Positions 17,535 through 27,363 are shown, counted from the stretch's first letter. The stretch is 64,000 nucleotides of DNA from RI-153 sp041391225 (GCA_041391225.1 JAWKOL010000008.1:62001-126000), one strand, 5' to 3'. Notes: a model not told the origin generated them from the letters alone. Translations and numbers: made by a program.

Positions 17535-17876
17535 ATGAGTAAAGGGTTCTACTCTGCGAATGCGGGGATACGATTTCTACTCGAAATCTGTCTACTGATG
17601 GTTGCCGCGTATTGGGGATTTCACACCGACGCGGCGATGCCAATGCGGATCTCAATGAGCGCCGGCATCACCATCCTTGTTGTGGGTATTTGGGGGCTGT
17701 GGTTGGCGCCTAAGTCAGCGCAGCGACTTCAGGAACCGATGCGGTCGGTGCTGGAACTCAGTTTGTTCGCCGTGGCGGTGTGGGGACTGTTTCAGACGGG
17801 GCATTTCTACTTGGCGGTTGTGTTTGGGGCAATCTACACATTGAACAAAGCTGCCATGATCGCAGGAGAACGGTAA
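17535..17876 (+). CDS. DUF2568 (YrdB-like) small membrane protein
   Basis: 113 residues, start set by AGGAGGAGG nine bases before the ATG, a very strong ribosome site. Four hydrophobic helices are visible. 'SANAGIRFLLEICLLMVAAYWGF' at the start and 'RSVLELSLFAVAVWGLF' in the middle match the repeated (R)FLLEL pattern of the YrdB family, for which no function is established. The gene stands alone in front of a hairpin terminator. The 278-base gap upstream shows no gene. Confidence 0.75.
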   Translation: MSKGFYSANAGIRFLLEICLLMVAAYWGFHTDAAMPMRISMSAGITILVVGIWGLWLAPKSAQRLQEPMRSVLELSLFAVAVWGLFQTGHFYLAVVFGAIYTLNKAAMIAGER

Positions 17877-17935
17877 ACAGAGCTACGGTAAAGAGACCTT
17901 GTAACGCTCTTCCGAGGGAGTTGGATTGAGCAAAA

Positions 17936-17993
17936 AAGCCCGACTTCTCCCTCCCGTGACGTATCACTGAAGACGGTACAGAAGTCGGACTTT
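17936..17993. terminator. hairpin with AGTCCGACTTCT arms, copy 1
   Basis: CCGACTTCT (from 17940) pairs with AGAAGTCGG (to 17989) and is followed by CTTTTT, so it can end transcripts from the left. A closely related hairpin is found at 25627-25683, suggesting a dispersed element. Confidence 0.65.
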
Positions 17994-18039
17994 TTCCGTG
18001 AAACCTGTGGCTAAATTGCTGTCTCCACCTGCGCCGAAA

Positions 18040-19011
18040 CTACCGGAGCGGTTGCGTCTCGTCGCCATATTTGTGACACTTCACCAACACACCGTCCACT
18101 TGTAGATCCGGCGGCGGGGTGTGCTTGCATACGTCCATCACCAGGGGGCAGCGACCGGCGAAGCGGCAGCCCTGGCGCAGGTACTCGTCCTGTTCGGTGT
18201 CGGAGAGGCGGATTTCGCCCTGCCAGCGACGGTTGGTGTCGGCCTCGGGGATCGACTCGCGCAGGAGGACGGTGTATGGGTGGCGGGGGTTCATCAACAC
18301 TTCCTCCACCGATCCCATTTCCACGATGTCACCGCGGAACATGACGGCGATGCGGTCGCACATGTAGTAGGCGGTGGCCAGATCGTGGGTGATGTAGAGG
18401 ATGCTGACGCCCAGTTCATCCTTGAGGCGTTTGAAGAGGTTGACGATGGACATGCGCAGCGAAGCGTCGACCATGGACACCGGCTCGTCGGCGATGATCA
18501 GCTTGGGATCGGTGAGCAGGGCGCGTGCGATGGAGATGCGCTGCAACTGCCCGCCGGAAAATTCGCTGGGATACTTGCCGCTAAAATCGTCGTAGGCCAG
18601 GCCCACCAGTTTGAGCTTGGCGTCGATCAACTCGATGGCAGCGTTTTTGCCCCTCGCCAGTTTGTAGTTGCGCACGGTGTCGAAGAAGTAGCTTTCCACG
18701 GTGCGCAGTGGGTTGAAGGTGCTGAACGGATCTTGGAAGATCGCCTGGATGCCCTCGGTGATCCACACCTTCTCGTTTTTGGCCTCCGTTTTGCCGCTGT
18801 GGGTGATGGTCCCCTCGGTGGGGTGCTCGAAGCCGAGGATGATACGCGCCGTGGTGCTCTTGCCGCAGCCGCTTTCGCCGGCCAACGCGAAGATCTCGCC
18901 TGCGCCGATGTGGAACGAGACATCGTCCACCGCGGTGATGCGCACACGTGAGATGGCTGATCCCAGCGTGAAGACTTTGGTCAGGTGTTCGACTTCAAGC
19001 AGCTTTGACAT
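18040..19011 (-). CDS. peptide/oligosaccharide ABC transporter ATP-binding protein (OppF/DppF type)
   Basis: 323 residues, ATG 19011. Walker A GESGCGKST, Q-loop 'IQAIFQDPFSTFNPL', ABC signature FSGGQLQRISIARAL, Walker B LIIADEPVSMVD and the H-loop 'YITHD' are all intact. The C-terminal extension holds the cysteine-containing oligopeptide-transporter tail (GCRFAGRCPLVMDVCKH), which in this family binds a 4Fe-4S cluster. It is the last gene of the importer operon; its start overlaps the end of the OppD-like gene by 17 bases. It powers import by the two permeases. Confidence 0.93.
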   Translation of the reverse strand: MSKLLEVEHLTKVFTLGSAISRVRITAVDDVSFHIGAGEIFALAGESGCGKSTTARIILGFEHPTEGTITHSGKTEAKNEKVWITEGIQAIFQDPFSTFNPLRTVESYFFDTVRNYKLARGKNAAIELIDAKLKLVGLAYDDFSGKYPSEFSGGQLQRISIARALLTDPKLIIADEPVSMVDASLRMSIVNLFKRLKDELGVSILYITHDLATAYYMCDRIAVMFRGDIVEMGSVEEVLMNPRHPYTVLLRESIPEADTNRRWQGEIRLSDTEQDEYLRQGCRFAGRCPLVMDVCKHTPPPDLQVDGVLVKCHKYGDETQPLR

Positions 19012-20001
19012 TGTCTCCCTCTCCGACCAGCCAACAGGCGACTTTGTGATCTGAATCGATCTGGGTGAATCCCGGCATCTGTTGCTTGCAGATGTCCTTG
19101 ACGTGCGGGCAACGCGGGTGGAAAGGACAGCCACTGGGCAGATCCGAGAGCGATGGCGGGCTGCCCGGCACACTCTGGCGCACAGTTTTGTCGCCGAATT
19201 TGGGCAATGAGTTGATCAAGAATTGGGTGTACGGGTGCTCGGATCGCCGAAGATCTTCTCGGTGGTGGCCTCTTCCACGATCTTGCCCGCGTACATGATG
19301 CCGATGCGGTCCGCGGCGTTGACGTGAACGCCCATGTCGTGTGTCACCAGGACGATGGTGTTCTGCAGATTGGCCTGTACGTTCTTGAGCAGTTGCACCA
19401 CGCCGCGCTGCACCACCACGTCCAGCGCAGTGGTGGGTTCGTCGCCCACGATGATGCTCGGCCCCAGCAGTGTGGCCAGCGCAATGGTGACGCGTTGACG
19501 CATCCCGCCGGAAAGCTGGTGGGGGTAGGCGTCGAGGATCTTGGTGGGCAGCCCCAACTCCACGATGTGCTCGCGTGCCAATTCGAGAGCGTCGCGCTGC
19601 ATGTGTGCGCCGATGTGGCTCTCGATGAAGTCCTGGTAGGTGTCTTTGATCTTGGTGACGGGGTTGAGCACGCTCATCGATCCCTGCGGCACGTAGGCGA
19701 TGTACTCCAGCCGCAGCCGTCGCTTTTCTTCGGCGCTGAGCGTGGACACGTCCACTTCGCCGCTGGGCATTCGGTAGAAGACCTTGCCGCCCACCACTCG
19801 CAGCGGCGGTTCTACGGCGGCCACCAGCGCTTTGAGCAGGGTGGATTTGCCGCAGCCGCTTTCGCCGGCAATGCCGTAGATCTCATTCTTGCGGATCGCC
19901 AGGTCCACCTGGTTCACAGCCTTCACCACCTTGGCCTTGCCGTAAACATCGAGGACGTAGTGGGCCTGCAAATTCTCAGTTCTGAGGATAATCTCTTCCA
20001 T
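18995..20001 (-). pseudogene. peptide/oligosaccharide ABC transporter ATP-binding protein (OppD/DppD type), one frameshift
   Basis: The main frame (19216-20001) has Walker A GESGCGKST, signature LSGGMRQRVTIALATL, Walker B IIVGDEPTTALD and H-loop VTHDMG. It ends prematurely at 'IFGDPSTRTPNS'. The expected continuation, 'HPYTQFLINSLPKFG...' plus the Fe-S cysteine tail GCPFHPRCPHVKDICKQQMPG, is in another frame down to 18995. One lost base near 19230 explains it, and the operon is otherwise whole, so this is likely a sequence error in a working gene. It would pair with the OppF-like protein. Confidence 0.9.
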
Positions 20002-20004
20002 CGT

Positions 20005-20858
<854 letters not shown>

Positions 20859-20872
20859 TGTGGGCGTACTCC

Positions 20873-21877
20873 TTACTGGTACCGAATCCGCGGATCGAAG
20901 AATGGATAGAGCAGATCGACGATGAGCACCGACGTGGTGATCGCCAGGATCGAGAAGACGGTGATCCCCATGATCAAGTTGTAGTCGCCGGTGACGATGG
21001 CGTTGTAGAGCAGCGATCCCAGCCCCGGATACGAGTAGACGATCTCGGTGATCAGCGCGCCGCTGAAGATCAGCCCCAGCGAAAGCCCCAACCCGGTGAT
21101 CTGCGGCAGCAGTGCATTGCGGATCACGTAGCGCGAAACAACCTTGCTCTCGCGCACGCCGCTCAGTTTTGCGTATTGCACGTAGCTCTCGCCGTTGACC
21201 TTCTGCACGATCAACTTCATGGTCTGGAACCACACCGCCACGTTGAGGATGAAGATCGACAGCGCGGGCAACACCGAATGCCACAGCACGTCTTTCACGA
21301 AGACCCAATTCCAGCTTGGCCGCCGGCCCAGCGTCGATCCACCCGACACAGGGAACCAGCGCACCACGTAGGCCAGCAACAGCAACAGCGCGAAGGCAAA
21401 GATGTAGTAGGGGATGGGCCGCACGATCATGGCTATCGTGTCCAACCCGCGCGACCAACGCTTGCTTGCGTGGTAGCCCGCGAACCCACCCACCAGGTTG
21501 CCGAATGCCCACGAGAGCAGCGTCGTGGTGAGCAGCAGGCCGGCTGTCCACGGCAGCGCGATGGCGATCAACTCGATCACCGGCGTGGGGAACTGGAAGA
21601 ACGACACCCCAAGATCCCCCCGAAACAGCCGCGCCCAGAACGCCCAATACTGATCCATCATCGAGCCTTCCAGGCCGTACATCTCGGTCATATCCGCGAT
21701 GATCTTGTCCATCGCGCCGGGTTCCAGATACGATCCGCGCGACTGTAGCTCCGCAATCGTGCGCAGCACCGGATCATTGGGCATCATGCGCGGAATAAAG
21801 AAGACGGCGGTCACCCCCAACATGATCACCAAAACATACTGGATCAGGCGCGGGATCAGATAACGTCGAAGAAACAT
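20873..21877 (-). CDS. peptide/oligosaccharide ABC transporter permease (OppB/DppB type)
   Basis: 334 residues, about six helices. The family opening RRYLIPRLIQYVLVIMLGVT and the conserved stretch 'DLGVSFFQFPTPVIELI' are present, as is the ATPase-docking loop 'ESYVQYAKLSGVRESKVVSRYVIRNALLPQITGLGL'. Complete and undamaged. It lies after the substrate-binding protein gene, separated from it by a 493-base gap that holds nested palindromes, which may lower expression of the permease relative to the binding protein. Confidence 0.92.
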   Translation of the reverse strand: MFLRRYLIPRLIQYVLVIMLGVTAVFFIPRMMPNDPVLRTIAELQSRGSYLEPGAMDKIIADMTEMYGLEGSMMDQYWAFWARLFRGDLGVSFFQFPTPVIELIAIALPWTAGLLLTTTLLSWAFGNLVGGFAGYHASKRWSRGLDTIAMIVRPIPYYIFAFALLLLLAYVVRWFPVSGGSTLGRRPSWNWVFVKDVLWHSVLPALSIFILNVAVWFQTMKLIVQKVNGESYVQYAKLSGVRESKVVSRYVIRNALLPQITGLGLSLGLIFSGALITEIVYSYPGLGSLLYNAIVTGDYNLIMGITVFSILAITTSVLIVDLLYPFFDPRIRYQ

Positions 21878-21917
21878 GCGGCGTGTCTCCTGTGGAGAAT
21901 CGAGCTACGGAGAAGGG

Positions 21918-22362
21918 GTGATTGGTGATTTGTGAGCGTGATTGGGCAGATCTGGTTGAGCTTCAAAACTCTTCGTTCGTCTAAGGAGATTTCAGAATTT
22001 AATTGATCCACGAAGGCACACGAAGGCACACGAAGAGGTGAAGAGAGGGACACGGATTTCAGGATTTGTCGGACAGCAGAGCGGAAAGCTTTCTGCTTGT
22101 TCTTTTCTGCCTTCGTGTCTCTTCGTGTGGCTTCGTGGATCATTATCTTCTTTCCCCTAATCTCTGTGAAGAAGAGATTCAGTACTTCACGATTGTGACG
22201 CAAAATAGGCATCCTCAGATGCCGGGTGGCCCGGAACAAGCCGCATCTGAGGATGCTCTCTCCGCGATTTCGTAGAGAATCGTGAAGTACTGAGATTAGG
22301 CGAACAAAGGGATTCCAGAGACTTTACACGATCCCCAATCACCAATCACAAACCACCAATCC
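21918..22362. repeat. nested inverted repeats between the binding-protein and permease genes
   Basis: Four layers are seen. Outer arms of GATTGGTGATT units sit at 21918-21947 and 22331-22362. Next come arms GATCCACGAAGGCACACGAAG (22011) and CTTCGTGTGGCTTCGTGGATC (about 22122-22142), described here in parts. Then CAGTACTTCACGATT (22180) pairs with AATCGTGAAGTACTG (to 22294). Innermost is GCATCCTCAGATGCCGG against GCCGCATCTGAGGATGC (22210-22254). No gene lies in this gap. Confidence 0.75.
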
Positions 22363-22370
22363 CTTTCTAC

Positions 22371-24329
22371 TTACTGCGCCGGTTCCAGCATCGGCGTCAT
22401 GTACTTGAACGGACCCCAGTGGGTGTACGGCTGCGTGTACGCATTTTCGGCGCCGGGCCAGTTGGTCCAGTAGGTCTCATCCCAGGAGATGAAGCCCAGG
22501 TAGCCGAAGGTGGGGATGCCCGGCAGTTCGGTGACGAGGATCTTGAGGCCCTCGATGCCGGCGGCCACAGTGGCGTCGTAGTCGGTGGGATCGGTCTCGC
22601 GCAGGGTGGCGATGACGCCGTCCATCGCCGCGCTCGACCAGCGCGACTCATGACCGTTGGTGGTGTCGCCCAACGCCTTCACGTACTCAGAGTTGAACTG
22701 ATTGAGCACGCGGTAGAGATCCGGGCCGGCGCCCCAGGGTTCGTAGGCCGGCCAGTTCGAGGAGACATCGAAATCGCCGGTGTCGTTCAGCGTTGCCGCC
22801 GCTTCGGACGGGTAGTGGGTGGCGTCGATGCCGAACTTCTTCCACTGCTGCACCGCGGCCACGCAGTTGCGCGAACCGGGGTGGGTGGCGTCGGTGCCGC
22901 TCAGGCAACTCAGTTGCCACGGCGAACCGTCGGGCAGCAGCCAGTTGCCGGAACCATCGCGGCTGAAACCGTTCTTGGTCAGCAGCTTTTCGGCCACATC
23001 AGGCGCGTACTTGTACCAACCCAGGCCGAATGCCTTGTCCAACGAAGCCTGATCCTGCGCCACATCGTAGCCGCGGCCCAGGGCGTAGTCGACCACGCTC
23101 TGTGGTGCATCGGTGTCGTAGGGCTGGAAGGTTTCGCCGTCGCCGAGGTCGATGGTGAATTCAGACAGCCAGGCTTCCATCGGCGCGACGAAATCCTGTG
23201 GATAGTTGCTCAACGACGGGATATGCACCGGGCTGAGGGTGCCGGCGCCGTCGGTGGCGATGCCCATGTAATCGGCGATGTCGATGGAGAGCAGCAGCGC
23301 CCAGCGCACGTCTACATTGTCGTAGGGGGCCTTGGCCGTGTTGAAGGTGATCCCGGTGATGGCCGGATCGTTGTTCACGGCGTAGGGGAACTGCAACTGG
23401 TAGGCGCGAGAGGAATCAGACTGCTGCAACACCGCCTTGAGGCCGTCGTTGGTCAGGTTCAGCACGTCGACCTCGTGGGTCAACTGAGCCAGGATCTTGG
23501 CGCCCTCGTTGGCGAAGTACTGGAAGACGACGTAGGTGGGGGCCGGTTCGCCGAACATCATGCCGGTGGGGGTGCTTTCCCAGTCGGCGCGCTTTTCCCA
23601 GATCGTCCAGAAGCCCGACGGATCGTAGCTGTGCAGCTTGTACGCGCCGGTGCCGACGAAGGGATTGAACTCGAAGGTCACCGGATCTTCGACGTCTGCC
23701 CAGATGTGCTCGGGCATGATCCAGGTGCAGCCCCAGCGATCCAAGAAGCGGGTGTGGAAGCGCGAGTTAGGTTGGTTCAGCTCAAAGCTGACGGTGTGAT
23801 CGTCCACCGCGGAGACCGACGCGACGTTCTCCACAAAGAAGCTGTTGTCGTTGAAACCTTCGTGCGCCATCAGCGTCTCAATCGTGAAGACAACGTCCTC
23901 GGCGGTGAAGGGTTCACCGTCCGACCAAAGCACACCCTCACGCAGAGGGAAGGTGACCTGGGTGAAGTCTTCGCTGTAGATCGGATCGCCCGCGGCCAGG
24001 CCGGGGATGATCTCGCCGGTGGCGAAGTCGATGGACCACATCGGCTCGTTGGCCAGGTTCTGCATACCGCGATCTCGCCACTTCCACCCAACCCATTCGT
24101 TGAAGTTGTTGGGCGAGCCGACGCGACCGGTGAGGATGTCGGCGATCAGCGTTTCGTTGCGGGGCAGTTCGCCCAGCCCAGCCGAAGGTTCCTCTTCGGC
24201 GGCAGCCGGCTGTTCTGCGGCGGCGGGTTCATCGCCGGCAGGTGCAGGCGCGGCCGCGCCGCCACACGCCGACAACACCAGGCCGGCTAGCAGCAACAAA
24301 ACCAACAGACTCATCAATTTGCGTTTCAT
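22371..24329 (-). CDS. extracellular solute-binding lipoprotein (SBP_bac_5, OppA/DppA type)
   Basis: 652 residues. Lipoprotein signal ending LSAC (Cys22), then a disordered Ala/Pro/Glu linker to about residue 52. The body is an SBP family 5 protein: 'FTQVTFPLREGVLWSDGEPFTAEDVVFTIE' is the family signature and 'GTGAYKLHSYDPSGFWTIWEKR' the usual second block. It captures the substrate outside the cell for the permease complex. Family 5 proteins bind peptides but also cello- and other oligosaccharides; the adjacent LacI-type repressor favours a sugar. Confidence 0.93.
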   Translation of the reverse strand: MKRKLMSLLVLLLLAGLVLSACGGAAAPAPAGDEPAAAEQPAAAEEEPSAGLGELPRNETLIADILTGRVGSPNNFNEWVGWKWRDRGMQNLANEPMWSIDFATGEIIPGLAAGDPIYSEDFTQVTFPLREGVLWSDGEPFTAEDVVFTIETLMAHEGFNDNSFFVENVASVSAVDDHTVSFELNQPNSRFHTRFLDRWGCTWIMPEHIWADVEDPVTFEFNPFVGTGAYKLHSYDPSGFWTIWEKRADWESTPTGMMFGEPAPTYVVFQYFANEGAKILAQLTHEVDVLNLTNDGLKAVLQQSDSSRAYQLQFPYAVNNDPAITGITFNTAKAPYDNVDVRWALLLSIDIADYMGIATDGAGTLSPVHIPSLSNYPQDFVAPMEAWLSEFTIDLGDGETFQPYDTDAPQSVVDYALGRGYDVAQDQASLDKAFGLGWYKYAPDVAEKLLTKNGFSRDGSGNWLLPDGSPWQLSCLSGTDATHPGSRNCVAAVQQWKKFGIDATHYPSEAAATLNDTGDFDVSSNWPAYEPWGAGPDLYRVLNQFNSEYVKALGDTTNGHESRWSSAAMDGVIATLRETDPTDYDATVAAGIEGLKILVTELPGIPTFGYLGFISWDETYWTNWPGAENAYTQPYTHWGPFKYMTPMLEPAQ

Positions 24330-24366
24330 TCTCTTCTCCTTGTGCGTTTGTGTGGGTTCAAACTAG

Positions 24367-25392
24367 CTAGGAAATGAAACCAATTTGCCGGCACGACTGG
24401 CGGATCACCAGCCGGGTTGGCACTTTATTGAGCTGGCTCTCCCAGGATTCGCTCTGGACGAGCTTGAGCACGATGTCTGCCGCCAGCGCACCCATGCCTT
24501 CGATGGACTGGTCGACGGTGGTGAGGGGGGGATCGACGAAAGCGCTTTCCACGACATTGTCGAAGCCCACAACAGATAGATCTTCGGGAATGCAGAGGTT
24601 GCGTTCCGCCGCGGCATCGTAGACACCCAACGCCGTCTCGTCGCTGGCTGCCATGATCGCGGTCGGCGGATCGGCCAACGCCAGCAGTTGACGGGCGCAC
24701 TCGGCGGCGGCAAGACGGTTGTAGTCGCCGGTGACCACCAGATCGGGGTTGAAAGGAATTCCGGCCTGCGCCAGCGCGTCTTCGTAGCCCTGGCGACGAC
24801 GGATGGCGCTGCGCAGATCGGGGCGCCCGCCAATGTACCCAATTCGCCGGTGACCGAGGCGGATCAAGTACGAAACCGCCTCCAGCACGCCCTGATGATT
24901 GGTCGAGATCACTGCCGGAAAGTCGGTGCTCGACTGATGCGGATCCACGGCCACCACAGGAAATGCTGTGCGGTAGGTGGCGGCGTGGGGCGTCACCACG
25001 ATGATGCCGTCTGTGACGCTGCCGTTGAGCCGCGCCACCAGTTGCTGTTCCCAACCGGCGGCAACACCGTTGTTGCGCCCGGCGCCGGCGTAGGCCAGCA
25101 GATCGTACCCTGCCGCCGAAACGCGCCGGCTGACACCTTTGGTCACCAGCGACACAAACGGATGCCACAGATCCGGCACGATCAAACCGACGACGCCGGT
25201 GGTGCGGCTGCGCAAGCTACGCGCCGCCATGCTCGACGCATAGCCCAACTCCTCGATGACGCGGCGAACCGCGGCTGCCGTATCCGGCGCGACATCGTCT
25301 TTGTCGTTGAGGACGCGCGAGACGGTGGACACAGAAACGCCCGCAGCGGACGCGACGTCACGGATGGTGACACTGGCCTTCGATTGATTCAT
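24367..25392 (-). CDS. LacI family transcriptional repressor
   Basis: 341 residues. The N-terminal HTH and hinge read TIRDVASAAGVSVSTVSRVLN, then the periplasmic-binding-protein-like sensor domain (GVVGLIVPDLWHPFV..., 'GRPDLRSAIRRRQGYEDAL', 'MAASDETALGVYDAA', 'LTTVDQSIEGMGALAADIV'). These proteins release DNA when they bind a sugar. The gene heads the importer operon, 37 bases before the binding protein, and a 16-base palindrome of LacI type lies about 50 bases upstream, so it probably represses itself and the operon. Confidence 0.95.
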   Translation of the reverse strand: MNQSKASVTIRDVASAAGVSVSTVSRVLNDKDDVAPDTAAAVRRVIEELGYASSMAARSLRSRTTGVVGLIVPDLWHPFVSLVTKGVSRRVSAAGYDLLAYAGAGRNNGVAAGWEQQLVARLNGSVTDGIIVVTPHAATYRTAFPVVAVDPHQSSTDFPAVISTNHQGVLEAVSYLIRLGHRRIGYIGGRPDLRSAIRRRQGYEDALAQAGIPFNPDLVVTGDYNRLAAAECARQLLALADPPTAIMAASDETALGVYDAAAERNLCIPEDLSVVGFDNVVESAFVDPPLTTVDQSIEGMGALAADIVLKLVQSESWESQLNKVPTRLVIRQSCRQIGFIS

Positions 25393-25442
25393 GCGTGAGT
25401 TTTCGTGTGCGGTGAGGATAGCGATTGGCGCCGGTAAGGATA

Positions 25443-25458
25443 CCGGTAACGTTATCGG
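25443..25458 (-). promoter_or_regulatory. LacI-family operator, CCGGTAACGTTATCGG
   Basis: A 16-base palindrome with one mismatched pair, centred on CG as is usual for LacI/GalR operators. It lies 51 bases upstream of the repressor start codon, in the only promoter region of the importer operon. Confidence 0.7.
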
Positions 25459-25517
25459 GGGTTATGCTAACACGAAGCAAAGTAACTGTCAATACAATTC
25501 GCGGCCATCGATCTACG

Positions 25518-25609
25518 ATAGAACGCGGATCGGGCGGATTGAGCGGATTCCAGCGGATGCTGCTGAAAATCCGTTTTCATCTGCCCAATCCGCTCTATCC
25601 GCGTTCTAT
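25518..25609. repeat. long inverted repeat, GAACGCGGAT/GCGGATT family, copy 1
   Basis: Left arm begins ATAGAACGCGGAT and continues in CGGGCGGATTGAGCGG; right arm ends CCGCTCTATCCGCGTTCTAT. Copies with the same ends but different loops lie at 27275-27363 and 61075-61148. Located in the 407-base divergent gap between the lacI-type and ldh-type genes. Confidence 0.8.
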
Positions 25610-25626
25610 TTCTGACTCCCCTGCGA

Positions 25627-25683
25627 AAAGTCCGACTTCTGTGTGATTTGCGGTTGCTCCCTTCCTGAGAGAAGTCGGACTTT
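25627..25683. repeat. hairpin with AGTCCGACTTCT arms, copy 2
   Basis: AAAGTCCGACTTCT (25627-25640) and AGAAGTCGGACTTT (25670-25683) are perfectly complementary over 14 bases with a 29-base loop. Same family as 17936-17993; here in a divergent promoter region, so not a terminator by position. Confidence 0.75.
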
Positions 25684-25799
25684 GCGCTTGAGCGACTTTT
25701 TGCAGTAGAGTCATTTCTGACTCTCTCGCATCCAATCACAAGATCGGGTATGATCAACCACGTTTGCCTTCCACCACACCGCCAAATCGGAGATAGAAA

Positions 25800-26816
25800 A
25801 TGAACAAACCACCAGAATCATTCGTATCGGTGCAGGAAGATCGCCTGCTTGCCTTCGCCGCCGCCTGCTTTGAAAAGGCCGGGCTTGTCCCCGAACATGC
25901 AGCGCTGATCAGCCGTCTGCTGGTCAACTCGGATCTGCGCGGGGTGCGCAGCCACGGCTCGCGGACAGTCAACCACTACTGCCAGGCCTTCGAGGACGGG
26001 CGACTCAACCCCAAACCCGATATCCGCAAGCTCCACGAAACCCCCACGTCCGTGGTCTACGATGGCGACGGCTCGCTCGGTTACTGGTCCATGGTGCAGG
26101 CCACCGAAGACGCCATCGCCAAGGCCAAAGAAGTGGGCCTGGGCATGGGCCTGGTGCGCGGCATCGGCCACTACGGCTCCGCCGGCCACTACACCCGCAT
26201 GTGCATGGACGCCGGCTGCATCGGCTTCTCGGTGCAAGGGCACCGCAACGCCGGGCGGCATGGCTTCGACGGCGGCGGACCCAACCCTGGCAAGCACCTG
26301 GGCTACTTCGGCAACCCGCCCATCAGCTTCGCCATCCCCGCCCAAGACGAGCACAACCTCGTCCTCGACGCCGCCACCTGCATCCTGGCCGACTACCAGC
26401 GCGGCGACGAGTACGAGGATCTCTTCTCCATGATCCCGGCCGCCTTCTTCAAGAGCATCGGTTACGGCGCGGTCGCCGCCATGCTCGGCGGTGGCCTCAC
26501 CGGCTTCACCCTCTCCGACGACACCTGGAACCGCTGGGCCAACGCTCGCCAGGGCGGCATGGTCCTCGCCATCCACATCGACTCCGTCGTGCCCGAAGCC
26601 GTCTTCCGCGCCGAAACCGACCGCCTGGCCCACGACATCGGCGCCACCTACGCGCCCATGCCCGGCACAGATCGGTCCTTGCTGCCGGGGGCCATCGAAG
26701 AAGAACGCTTCGAGTTGCACCGCACCCAGGGCATCCGCTACGGCGAGATGGAGCAGACCGCGGCACGCGCGGCCAGCGAACGGTTGGGCGTTCCTGTGCC
26801 GTGGGATGAAGAATGA
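25800..26816 (+). CDS. Ldh family NAD(P)-dependent 2-hydroxyacid dehydrogenase (malate/L-lactate/ureidoglycolate type)
   Basis: 338 residues. Signature blocks of the Ldh2/malate-lactate dehydrogenase family: 'SDLRGVRSHGSRTV' near residue 45, 'GLVRGIGHYGSAGHYT' with the catalytic His, and 'GGGLTGFTLSDDTWNRWANARQGGMVLAIHID' near the C-terminus. This fold is unrelated to classic lactate dehydrogenases and reduces or oxidises 2-oxo/2-hydroxy acids. The exact acid is not readable. Its stop overlaps the next start (ATGA), so it is co-translated with the RNA methyltransferase. Confidence 0.88.
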   Translation: MNKPPESFVSVQEDRLLAFAAACFEKAGLVPEHAALISRLLVNSDLRGVRSHGSRTVNHYCQAFEDGRLNPKPDIRKLHETPTSVVYDGDGSLGYWSMVQATEDAIAKAKEVGLGMGLVRGIGHYGSAGHYTRMCMDAGCIGFSVQGHRNAGRHGFDGGGPNPGKHLGYFGNPPISFAIPAQDEHNLVLDAATCILADYQRGDEYEDLFSMIPAAFFKSIGYGAVAAMLGGGLTGFTLSDDTWNRWANARQGGMVLAIHIDSVVPEAVFRAETDRLAHDIGATYAPMPGTDRSLLPGAIEEERFELHRTQGIRYGEMEQTAARAASERLGVPVPWDEE

Positions 26817-27265
26817 CAACCCCCACCCACTTCGGCATCGGCATCTACCACGGCAAGACGTGGGAAAATGTGGGCATTCTGTGGCGCAGCGCCTATCAGC
26901 TTGGCGCCGCTTACATTTTCACCGTGGGCGCGCGCTATCGGAAGCAGTCCACCGACACCGCGAAGACGTGGCTGCACATTCCGCTCTTTCAGTTCCCCAG
27001 TTTTGAGGACCTGCACAGCGTCGGCCCCCACGCAGCGCCCATTGTGGCAATCGAAGCCGGCGGCACGCCATTGCCCGAATTCGCGCACCCGGATCGCGCC
27101 ATCTACCTCCTCGGCGCGGAGGACGGCGGCCTGCCCAACCACGTCCTCGACCGCTGTCACTGCCGCGTCAGCATCCCTGCTGTGCGCAAAGAAAGCTACA
27201 ACGTCGCCGTCGCCGGCACGCTGGTCATGTATGATCGCATGATCAAGATGTCGCAGAATCGATAG
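26813..27265 (+). CDS. TrmH/SpoU-like (SPOUT) RNA methyltransferase
   Basis: 150 residues, about the length of a minimal SPOUT domain without an RNA-binding extension. The knot motifs are there: an early 'ENVGILWRSAYQLGAAYIF' (N-G-A-R block with the catalytic Arg), 'IYLLGAEDGGLPNHVL' and 'VSIPAVRKESYNVAVAGTLVMYDRM', which binds SAM in a trefoil knot. It would methylate a tRNA or rRNA 2'-OH; the target is unknown. It overlaps the dehydrogenase by four bases, a coupling without an obvious functional reason. Confidence 0.88.
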   Translation: MTTPTHFGIGIYHGKTWENVGILWRSAYQLGAAYIFTVGARYRKQSTDTAKTWLHIPLFQFPSFEDLHSVGPHAAPIVAIEAGGTPLPEFAHPDRAIYLLGAEDGGLPNHVLDRCHCRVSIPAVRKESYNVAVAGTLVMYDRMIKMSQNR

Positions 27266-27274
27266 AACGTAGGA

Positions 27275-27363
27275 ATAGAACGCGGATCGGGCGGATCCGA
27301 GCGGATTTTTTCTGGAAATCCGTTTGATCCGCCTGATCCGCCCGATCCGATCCGGTGCTCTAT
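27275..27363. repeat. long inverted repeat, GAACGCGGAT/GCGGATT family, copy 2
   Basis: Left arm ATAGAACGCGGATCGGGC, right arm made of GATCCGCCTGATCCGCCC and ending GCTCTAT. The loop region TTTTTTCTGGAAATCCG differs from the other copies. Directly after the methyltransferase stop, so it may also serve as its terminator. Confidence 0.75.

Noticed and set aside
18995..19230. Separate small gene for the cysteine-rich tail after the OppD-like frame
   Set aside because: The tail is the conserved C-terminus of OppD-type ATPases and is joined by a single-base correction.
22419..24290. A 623-codon open frame antisense to the solute-binding protein gene
   Set aside because: It mirrors the codon positions of the clearly functional opposite strand; such long antisense frames are common in GC-rich genes and the product shows no domain.
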